Under the pieces are notes generated by a model. The model was given only the letters and a program-made list of their open reading frames with translations. It made no database searches and had not been told where the DNA came from. This document shows positions 22,552 to 32,200 of a stretch of DNA of 64,000 bases, in pieces; position 1 is the stretch's first letter, and each line of letters starts with the position of its first letter. Made by a program: the position numbers and the translations under genes. Source of the DNA: Vanrija pseudolonga (taxonomy: Eukaryota > Basidiomycota > Tremellomycetes > Trichosporonales > Trichosporonaceae); assembly GCF_020906515.1 (NCBI RefSeq), contig NC_085851.1, forward strand, positions 2,356,001-2,420,000, written 5' to 3'.

Positions 22552-23458
22552 GGAGGCGCCCGCGCTGTGGTCACTGGGTCTGGGTCGTCGGGAAAGACGC
22601 GCAGCGCGCAGCATGGGCGCATGAGCGCATGGACTCGCTTTCGGTTTGTAGCGCGTGCGTGGCATGTCACGTTAATAGAGGTCTGCGTGGGGCCAGGGGC
22701 GCGGGGGGGAGAGGAGGCTATCTCGGCTTTTGTGGGGCATGTGGGGCTGCTGGGCGGGGAGGTGGTACACGGGGCGCAAGGCTGCGACGTGGTCAAACTG
22801 CGCTGTGACGCGGGCGTCGGCGGTGGCCAGAGTGGCTGTCGTCGTTTCGGAAACCGGTCGCGTGTGGGAGGGAGGTGGTGTGGACGGGCCAGATGCAGAG
22901 AGAGGACTGGAATGTCGGTGCCACTGCGGGATATGAGCGGAATGGTGCACACGGGTGGTGTAGCCCCACATTACCCAGAAGTACATTTCCGTCCGCCGTC
23001 CCTACTCGCTCGCTCGCTCGGTCACATGCATAGCTCGATTCGAGGCATGCCTCCCGGCCGGGCCCCGTACAGCAGGATGCCTTTGCAAGCGACACGCGGG
23101 GTCGTCGCCCACGACCCAAGTGCCTCCTTTAAGCCGACACCCACGACCCAGCCCAGTCCGGGATCTGGACGGGGCGGCTGGCGCTTGTACCGAGTCAGTC
23201 AGCACGGATGAGGCCGGCGGTTGACCCTGCCCTGCTGCTACTTACATGGCGACATCACATCGCATCGCAGCATCGCAACCCCGTCCTCTGTCTGTTCGTC
23301 TGTTTGTCGACATTGTCGTCCTCGTCCATCCCACGCTCTCGTGCTGCCTCGCTTTGCTTCGCCTCGCACATACCACGCAGCAATAGCTAAAACGCTCTTG
23401 CCTCGCTCTCCTACCGCCCATCTTTCGCCTCGCCTCGCCAACACCCCCACCAACCACA
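22552..23458. other. Intergenic region, no gene seen
   Basis: 907 bp between two plus-strand genes. It must contain the dehydrogenase terminator and the nitrilase promoter; the last ~200 bp are C/T-rich, as in other leaders of this window. Long overlapping frames on both strands are compositional and lack recognisable domains. Confidence 0.4.
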
Positions 23459-24939
23459 ATGGCAACGATCACCGCCAAGCCGTTCCGCCTCGCGCTCCTC
23501 CAGCTCGCAGGCCTGAACGCAACCAAGGCGAACAACATTGCCGTCGCGCGCAAGGCCGTCGCGACGGCCGCGGCCGCCAAGCCCAAGCCCGACCTCATCG
23601 TGCTCCCCGAGATCTGGAACTCGCCCTACGCGGTGACCGCGTTCGCGCAGTACTCTGAGCGCGTGCCCAACGTCAAGGGTGGCAAGGAGGTGGCTGGCTC
23701 CGAGCCTGAGGGCGAGAGCATCACGGCGCTGAGGGAGATGGCGCGTGAGGCGGGCGTCTACTTGATCGGCGGTGCGTGTGATGGGCTCGAGTGGACCGAC
23801 TGGCATGCTAATCGCTGACTCGACTCTGCAGGCTCGATTCCCGAGCGCGAGGACGGAACGGATAACATCTACAACACGCTCACGGCGTACGACCCGGCTG
23901 GTGGGTACAACGCGCCAGGTGGTAGAGTACACTCTGACCCTCCCCAGGCAACATCATCGCAAAGCACCGCAAGGTCCACCTGTTCGACATTGACATCCCC
24001 GGGCGCCAGACGTTCAAGGTGCGTTCTTGTTTGTGTGGGGCGCGTCGGGATAAGGGGGTGTGATGATGGGACGAGACGGCGACGGGCTTCCTTTCCCATC
24101 ACTCGTGTCCTTTGTTGCACGGCACACGGGGGTCAGTCCCGAGAAGGAGGGCTCGCACCGTGTCTCCGGCCGCCGCACTGCATCCCGACGACGCACACAA
24201 GGAGGACCGCGCCCCTCGATACACAGCTGACGCGGCGTAGGAGTCCGACTCGCTCTCGGCCGGCAACGACCTGACCACGTTCGACACGCCGTTCGGCAAG
24301 ATTGGTGTCGGAATCTGCTACGACATTGTGAGTGCTGCGGCTGCGCTGCCGCTGCTGGCTGCTAGCCGCTGGCCCCACTGACTCTCCCAGCGCTTCCCAG
24401 AGATGGCCATGATCGCCGCCCGTGAAGGTGAGCAGCAGCATCGTCACGACCCCGCTGACTCGCACAGGCGCCATCGCCATGATCTACCCCGCCGCGTTCA
24501 ACACGACGACCGGCCCAATGCACTGGACCCACCTCCAGAAGGCCCGGTATGTCGCTCTGTGTGTGTGTGACGACGCTGACACCGCTAGTGCCGTCGACAA
24601 CCAGATCTATGTCGCCATGGCCTCGCCCTCGCGCCACCCAGAGGCCGCGTACCAGGCTGTGAGTGGCGGTGTGATGGGTCGGAGCCGGCGGACGGGCGAC
24701 TCGACGTGTCGCCGTCGAGTCCGCTGTGACTCTAACCAGCGTACTAACACCCCCAGTACGGCCACTCTTCCGTCGTCGACCCCCTCGGCAACGTCATTGA
24801 CGAGGCCGACGAGCACGAGGCCATCATCTACGCCGACATTGACCCCGAGTTGCTCGCGACGACGCGACGCAACCTGCCCGTCACGATCCAGCGGCGGTTT
24901 GACGTGTACGCCGACGTGTCCAAGGCTGCCCCGCAGTAG
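23459..24939 (+). CDS. NIT2: Omega-amidase/nitrilase family protein (Nit2)
   Basis: Carbon-nitrogen hydrolase; the family converts alpha-ketoglutaramate and related omega-amides, or repairs deaminated glutathione, in cytosol and mitochondria. Exons 23459-23771, 23832-23900, 23948-24018, 24241-24327, 24391-24427, 24468-24546, 24589-24658 and 24757-24939 give 302 aa. The catalytic triad is visible: Glu in LPEIWNSPY, Lys in [14 protein letters not shown] and Cys in [12 protein letters not shown]. The HLFDIDIPG and [14 protein letters not shown] segments are diagnostic of Nit2/Nit3-type omega-amidases rather than true nitrilases. Intron 3 (24019-24240, 222 nt) is long for this genome. Confidence 0.93.
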
Positions 24940-25303
24940 AGAGCCGACTAGAGTGCCATGTCTTATCCACTAGTATCTTGCTTGTAGGGGGTTGTGGGTG
25001 GGGTGGTGCGGGTGGTGCGTCATGCAGCAGTGTTCAAGCCAGCGTCCGCGCCTATTACAATTGCATTTTCTAATGCCCTTCGGCCGATGATTAGAAAATG
25101 GCCCAGGGTGACTATGAAAAAATTCCGAAAGGCCGGCCGTGGCTCCCCTTTGTGCTTGCTGGGCCATCGCGTGTCATTGTTTCGGATGCGGGGTGAGCTC
25201 TGTTCGACTTTTACCACCCAAAAGGTCGACCACATCGACGACACAACCTCGCCACCACCTACACCCCCTTAGACAACCTACACGACACCGAGACCTAGAC
25301 ACC
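24940..25303 (+). promoter_or_regulatory. Upstream region of eRF1
   Basis: 364 bp from the nitrilase stop to the eRF1 start. The final 90 bp are C/A-rich (CACC and ACAAC type) and end in a CACCATG start context, consistent with a strongly translated gene. No specific element was recognised. Confidence 0.4.
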
Positions 25304-26854
25304 ATGTCGTCTGCCGAGGAGGTGCGTGCGGCGGCCTCGGGGCTTGGTTGACGTGGACCATTGCTGACTCTACAGACTGATCAGGCGATCGAGGTTGGTG
25401 TCGACGACGAGACGAGTCGAGCGAGCGCATCGTACTCACGCTACACTACAGATCTGGCGCTACCGCAAGCTGCTCGGCATGCTCGCTGCGTCGCGCGGTG
25501 CCGGCACGTCGTGTATCACGCTCATCCTGCCCCCTCGTGAGTAGAGTTGGTGGCTTGGTGGTCCCATGCCCTGCCCGCGCGCGCCGCTCATGCCCCGCCC
25601 CAGGCTCGCAGATCTCGCAGGCAAACAACATGCTTACCACCGAGTACGGTACCGCGTCCAACATCAAGTCGCGCGTGAACAGGTGCGTGGGGTGTGGTGG
25701 TATCGGGTGGGACGGCGCTGACTCCCACACCCAGATTGTCCGTGCTCTCGGCCATTACCTCGACGCAGCAAAAGCTCAAGCTCTACAACCGTGTCCCCGA
25801 CAACGGCCTGTGTGTGTTTGTCGGCACCGTTCTCAACGAGGAGGGCAAGGAGAAGAAGATCTCGTTCGCCCTCGAGCCCTTCCGCCCCATCAACACGTCG
25901 CTGTACATGTGCGACTCGCGCTTCCACGTCGAGGCCCTCGAGGAGCTGCTCGAGACGGACAGCAAGTGGGGCTTTATTATTATGGACGGTAACGGATCGC
26001 TCTTTGGCACGCTCTCGGGCAACACGCGTGAGATCCTGTACAAGTTCAACGTCGACCTGCCCAAGAAGCACGGTCGTGGTGGTCAGTCGGCGCTGCGTTT
26101 CTCGCGTCTGCGTGAGGAGGCCCGTCGTAACTACGTCCGCAAGGTCGCAGAACTCGCCGTCCAGCACTTTATCACCAACGACAAGGTCAACGTCGCTGGT
26201 TTGGTGTTGGCTGGTTCCGCCGAACTCAAGACGGATCTCTCGGGCTCGGACCTGTTCGACGGCCGTCTGCTGGCCAAGGTCGTCAAGGTCGTCGACGTGT
26301 CGTACGGTGGCGAGAACGGCTTCAACCAGGCCATTGAGCTCGCGGCCGACTCGCTCGCCAACGTCAAGTTTGTCCAGGAGAAGAAGCTCATCCAGAAGTA
26401 CTTTGACGAGATTGCCCTCGACACGGGCAAGTACTGCTTTGGTATCGTCGACACGCTCAAGGCGCTCGACATGGGTGCCGTCGAGACGCTTATTGTCTGG
26501 GAGGCGCTCGACACGATCCGCAACAAGCTCCGCAACGCCGCCGGCGAGGAGGTCATTGTCTTCTCGTCACCAAAAGACACGGACCGCGAGAAGTTTATCG
26601 ACAAGGCGACCGGCACCGAGATGGAGCCCACGGCCGACCCCCAGCCTCTGCTCGAGTGGTTCGCCGAGAACTACAAGGACTTTGGCGCCACCCTCGAGTT
26701 TGTCACCAACAAGTCACAAGAGGGCTCGCAGTTCGTCAAGGGCTTTGGTGGTATCGGCGGTCTGCTCCGTTACAAGGTCAGCTTTGAGGACCTGGGCGAC
26801 GACGAGGACTATGACGACGAGTTCTACGGCTCCGACTACGACTCGGACATCTAA
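25304..26854 (+). CDS. SUP45: Eukaryotic peptide chain release factor eRF1
   Basis: Recognises all three stop codons and triggers peptide release with eRF3. Exons 25304-25321, 25376-25393, 25452-25536, 25604-25682 and 25735-26854 give 439 aa, the normal family length. Decoding motifs are intact: TASNIKS in domain 1 and YMCDSRF (YxCxxxF), both in the form found in standard-code organisms; the catalytic GGQ lies in [13 protein letters not shown]. The C-terminal eRF3-binding domain ends in an acidic tail ([18 protein letters not shown]). The first two coding exons are only 18 nt each, so six-residue peptides are added by separate splicing events; intron 2 starts GTTGGT. Confidence 0.97.
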
Positions 26855-27093
26855 GCGGGCGAATAGAGCAGCGCGGGCGTCGCGGCGCGGCGGGCGCCTG
26901 CGCTGGCCCCAGTCATCACTAGCCCGCAGGCGTAAAACGCGCTCTCGCTCGTGAAGCGCGCATGAGCAGGCAGCATTCGCCCAGCGCACCTCCGAGCGCC
27001 GACGAGAGCGCTCGGCGCATCATTGTTGTGTGCACATTTGAGAGAATGCATATGTAACGAGATCTACTGGCTGTGCTGTATCCACTAGCTCCA

Positions 27094-28148
27094 CTAGCTG
27101 CCGACCGAGACGGGCCCATACCGCTGGTTGTTGTTACGCCCAAACACAGAGTTGTGCAGAGGCTCGGGGAGCAGCGCCTGGCCCCACTCGCGCAGGTCGA
27201 TGGGCTGCGCGCCGCGCTGCTCGACGGCTTTGCGTAACCGCGCGCGCACGCCAGCAAAGAGCAGCAAGGCACAGCAGATGAGCACAAAGCAGGTCACAAT
27301 GACCTGGTCGCGCGGCGAGTCGCGCTTGAAGCATGTCGCCGCGACGTCGCCCTCGGTGCCGGTGCCCGTGTCCGTGTCGAGCTCTGGGACCTTTGCGCCT
27401 GGGATGTTAGTAGGGGCTGGGGGTGGGGTCGCGGCCGGCCGGGTGGGGGCTGGTGTGGAGCTCGAGGTGGGCAGAGTACTTGGTGCGATGGTACGCGCCG
27501 AGCAATCACTACGCCGGCGCATACAGACGCGACGGCTCCCACAGGATCGGGTCACCCGACAAAGGGCGTCGATATGACGCTGCTTGTAGACGACCCCACA
27601 TCCGAGGTCCGCCTTTGCCGGTGTCGCTGTCCGCTCCGCACTCGCATGTCACGCCGCGACGATCTCGCGCCGGTTTGTTGTCCACCTGAACCACACCGGC
27701 CCACCCGCTCGCAGCCTGCAGCTGCTCGCACTATTCGCACTACTCACCCTTACATATCTCCAGCTTTTGGTCGAGGCAGAACTGGCGCGTGCAGCTGAGA
27801 CAGGGGCGGTTCGAGTCCTCTGGGTGGAGAAGGGGGATGATTGTCGAGTTGGTGAAGCATTGGCCTGGGGTGTGAGCGCGCTGTGATTGCATGGGAAGGG
27901 AAGGGGGAGGACGCCAAGCGAGGCGGCAGAGGCGACGTCGGCAGTGTCTCTGCCGCCCAGCGTGGGAGGGAGGGAGTGTGGGATGTCGCCGTGGCCGTTG
28001 TCGCGGGTGACGAGCGAGCAGGGCAGCTCGACTTACACTTGCACCAGTACAGGCTGTTCGAGTTGATGAGCGCAGCGTTGGTTGCTGGGAGTAGCGCGAG
28101 GACAGCGAGCACGACGAGGATGAGTAGTCTTCTTGTTGTTTTCCGCAT
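27094..28148 (-). CDS. Conserved Cys-rich type I membrane protein, function unknown
   Basis: Exons 28148-28037, 27864-27748 and 27398-27094 give 177 aa. Residues 1-25 are a classic signal peptide (basic start, then LLILVVLAVLALLPATNAA). The lumenal part has a dense cysteine pattern, WCKCQCF, then CLSC, FC and EICKG, followed by an acidic Asp/Thr/Gly linker and TCFKRDS. One membrane segment follows (VIVTCFVLICCALLLFAGV), then a basic cytosolic tail with an Asn-rich end. I recall similar fungal proteins of unknown function but cannot name a family with certainty. Intron 2 is 349 nt. The gene is divergent from TSC2; a secretory-pathway or vacuolar role is inference from topology only. Confidence 0.8.
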
Positions 28149-29204
28149 TGTGGTGGGTGGTGGGTGGTTGAACAGACGTGAGATGAGTTGCGCAGAGACG
28201 AGAGTTTCAGGGCGATCGACGTGACATTGGGTGGTGGTGGGTGGGTGCAGTGGTGGTGGCAACAAAGTGCTTCAGGCACAGCTGGCGACTCTCACCCAAA
28301 GACTAGCACCACTCTGCGTGGCGAGCGATGCCGAGTGCACAACCAGCGACAGAGATTCAGAGGCACGGCATGTAGCAAGCAAGCACCTTGACGATAGCAT
28401 GCACGTACGCCGCTCGCTCGCTGTCTCGCATAGCACACTTACGCCGCCCACATTCCGCCGAGCTGGGCTGCTGCTGTTGGGGCACAAGTCGCCGGTAGCT
28501 CGGTAGGCTCTTTTGATTCCAGACGACGGCACGCTTATTCCGACACGCACAACAACGACTTGTTGCTTTGCATCTCTACTCGATCGTCCCTTGTAAAAAA
28601 CGAGGGCAGCCGCAGTTGTCGTCGACAAAGAAGGAAGGAAAGAAGGAAAGAAAAGAGGCCCAACGCCGCTGCCTCGGTCTCGGCGACTCGTCTCTCCTGT
28701 TGCCCGCCCCGCCTGCCGCGCCGCGCCGGCTGCAACGACGTCACGAGCCGTGGGTGGTGGGTGGCCACTTGCCGTTCCTGTCGACCACTCTTGGTGCTCC
28801 GTTTCCTCCGCCGCGCCGCCTCCGCCGCCGCCGCCGCCTCCTCTCCGCACCGACTTTGTGCACCACACACCGTGCATCACAATCAATCACTCATCATCAT
28901 CGTCACCATCACTTCCATCTTTGCATCACACACTCCCCCTTATACACTCGCAGAAAAAGGAATCACACACGCACACACCCTTATCCGCGCCGTGCCCACC
29001 CCACCGCCTTCCGAATCGACTCGACCCACTCCTCGCTATCTCTGCTATCAAAACTGCCAGCTCGCCTTATCCACTTCCTTCCCCTTCACCCACCACACCA
29101 CATCGCACACCTCGCTCCGTGGCCACTAACCACCTGCCCCGCCGCTGGCCGCCGCCATCCCGCCCCACCCTATCCACCGCACCGCGCCGCCCCTGGCATC
29201 ACCA
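28149..29204. promoter_or_regulatory. Divergent upstream region, membrane protein/TSC2
   Basis: 1056 bp. It includes a purine tract of GAAGGAAA type at about 28630-28660, a CCG-repeat stretch near 28805-28845 and a long C/A/T-rich leader-like tract from about 28860 to the TSC2 start. No coding region is supported; overlapping Ser/Pro/His-rich frames reflect composition. Confidence 0.45.
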
Positions 29205-32200
29205 ATGTCAGGCGGCAGAGGCGGCGACCGCGGCGCCGAGCGCCCAGACCTGCCTGCGAGCTCGAGCTCGTCCTCGAGCGTCGGCGCACTCTCCTTCCTG
29301 CCCAACCTCTTTGGACGGCGCACGTCATCCAAGGCGTCAACGACGACGGCCACCGCCCTCGCCCATGGCGCAAAAGCCAGCGCGAGCTCCAGCGTCACCC
29401 GCGAGTCGTTTGATGAGGCCCGTCTGCTCGCATCGCCGCCGGCAGGGCTCGCCCTCCTCCCCGGCGGCAGCATCTCGGGACAGCTGCCCGGCGCCGTGAC
29501 CCCCACGCAGCCGGCATTCAACATCGAGTCCGCCCTCGCGACCATGGAGCCCGGCGCTGCCAAGTCCAACGCCGAGCTCGTCGACACTATCAAGTCGACG
29601 TCGGTCTGGATCGCAAACAACCTCTACGACCATGGCTCTGCGTCACCGGCGACCGCCGCCCCTGACTTGGCAGAGTTCGGCTTGACGCCGCAGGACGTGC
29701 GACGGCTCTATGGTCACGCGATGAAATTTGGCGCACCAGACGCCGACTATGCGCTGCGCACGGCAGCGATTCGTCTTCTTGCCGTGCTCGTTGCTGTTGC
29801 GCCGCCGCGCGACTCGGTCCTCGATCCTGACCCTGCTGGACTTCCGTCATGGGTCACACGGCGGGCGGTCTATGTCATTGTCGCAGCGTGGAGCGGAGGC
29901 ATGCCGGGCTGGGCGTACAACGAGCAGATGTACGTCGAGGTCGCTGCCCTCAAGGCTCTTACCCGCGACGGCGAGATCATCACGGGCATGGAGGGCATCC
30001 TCGGCTGGCTTCTTAAACTTCTAGGCGGGTTAAAGACCGACTGGATCTCGTGGTGCTCTATGGGGGACGACGCACCAGCGTCGGCTTCCAACACGCGCGA
30101 GGCCGCCTTTGGCCCCATTCACAATGCTACCCCGCCCGAGACGGCCGCTTCCTTGATCGATCTCGCCGCTGCCGTCATTGGGCACCGTGTCGCACTCTTC
30201 GCGCCCGCAGACATTTCGTCGCTGGTGCGCCCGATGATCGAGTTCATCTGGATCGGCATCCTCGCTGCTGTCTCTGACCCAAACGGCGTGCCTGCAGTCT
30301 CGTCCGCCAACTCGACACACAGCACACTTGGCCGACGCTCCCAGCCCGGAACAACCCTAAACTCGCCCGCAGCAATGGCACCGCGGACACTCGACGTCCG
30401 CCGCGGATCAAGCCTGACTGTCGGCCGGGTCGAACCGTTCCCGCTCACGACGACTGCCACACCGCCAAAGTCCCCAGGTCGTGGCCGAAAGCACACTGTG
30501 CAATGGGCTGGACCATTCCGATCGCTCTGTCTCCTTATCAACACATTGTTTGAATCCTATACTCTCAACGACGACTTGTTTGACGAAGTGTTTGAGCTGC
30601 TCTGCTTTGCCTTTGGCCAGGATGACCGGGACGCCATGATGGACACTGCCGACGTGTCCTTCAACCCTTCCGAGCTTGTGCGCACGATGCTAGGAAGCAA
30701 GAGCGGCCGCCGTGGCGAGCTTGCCCTTCGAAGGGCACTCGAAGGCAAGCTCGTCATCACGAAGACCGAAGGGCGACGAGGAATCAACGTTGAGCGCAAG
30801 GTCACACGCGGCGCAGTTATCATTGCCCGTCAGGTGACCCAGGATCCCGAATTTGTGGCCCAGAGTGGGTCCCTAGGTATGTCGTTCTGTAGTCTGGCAC
30901 CATCGCTGGTGGACGCCGAGTCAACCTCACGATACCCTCGCGCCGCCCCTGCGGAATGGGCCCGCTGGCAACCTGTCGACGCCGAGATCCTGTCCCTCCT
31001 CGACTCGCACCTCTCGACTCTGGAAACCAACGGCTTGTCCGAGAGCCAAGGCGACGACGCTTGGACAGAAGGCGAGGCCGCCTGTGACATTCTCGACGGC
31101 ATGATTCGCTTGGTCCAAGGAGCTTCGTGCGTACCGTGTCTCGAGCGTGTGCTGATGATACCCAGGCCTGAACCATCACGAACCATCCTTCGCAGCAGCG
31201 AATCACCCCTGGTGACAACGTTTGGCAGCATCCTCCTCCGAATCCCATCGGTCATTGGCCGCCTCCACTCGCAGCTGCACACGAGCACCTCGGCCCATGC
31301 CGAGTCGCCCCAGCTCACCCAGCTCCCTCCCTTCTACCACCCCAAGCACGTCGCCTTGCTCCTCGACCTCAGCCCGTACCTGGACGAGGACGCTGCCAAT
31401 GTCGTTATCGACTACTACCAGCGTGAATGTCTTTGCCTGCCGTTCACCAATGACTGGGACAAGAACATTTGGAAGCTGCTCGAGGCATTCTGCATGTCCA
31501 ACGACTTGCCACTTGCGCGCATGCGAGTGTCCAACATGCTCTACAAGGACATTTATGGCTATGTGCAGGACCACCACGAATCCCGCGACGAACTCGTCGC
31601 CAAGGTCCTCGTCCCTTACCTTGACAGATGGTTGCCAGACGAGACGGACGATGGGCTCTTGACCGACGCCCTCAACGTGCTCGTGCTTGCCGCCGTTGCC
31701 GACACGCTGGCCAAGGACGAGGAGCGCCGCCGGACTGTGCCTAAGCCCCAGCTGGACGCTGAAGACCTTGCACCAAAGCCGACAGAAGAGTTTACAAAAT
31801 ACCTCGCAAGTGGCAGCTTTGACCAGATCCGTGCGTTGATCATCAAGCTCGCGACCACCTCCAGGTGCAAGGATGGGCACAGTGGCAGAGCCTCCTCAAA
31901 CGTCTCGCTCCAGTCCATGGGGCAATCACCAGCACCTGACAAGGACGAGCGCGACAGCCGAGAGGGTAGACCGCGCGAGACCAGTGGCCTTCGCAACCTC
32001 ATGCGCACCCTTTCGCCCTCCCGTGGAGAATCGTCGGCACCGCCAGCCAGCACCGGCAACTTGACACAGATACTTGCAGGGCCTCCAAAGGACAAGGAAG
32101 AAGACTACCTTTCCAGCAATGCTGCGAGCACAACCACACCGCAGCACCAGAGCTGCAAGTCTTTGCATGCTGCCAAGGCTCTCATCGCCATCTTCACCCG

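Noticed and set aside
24019-24240. Box C/D snoRNA in NIT2 intron 3, prompted by GTGATGA at 24060
   Set aside because: No CTGA D-box occurs within about 100 nt downstream and no terminal stem flanks it; the only CTGA is the likely branch site.
25791-26954. 387-codon Ser/Arg-rich plus-strand ORF
   Set aside because: It is a +1 frame shadow of eRF1 produced by biased third positions.
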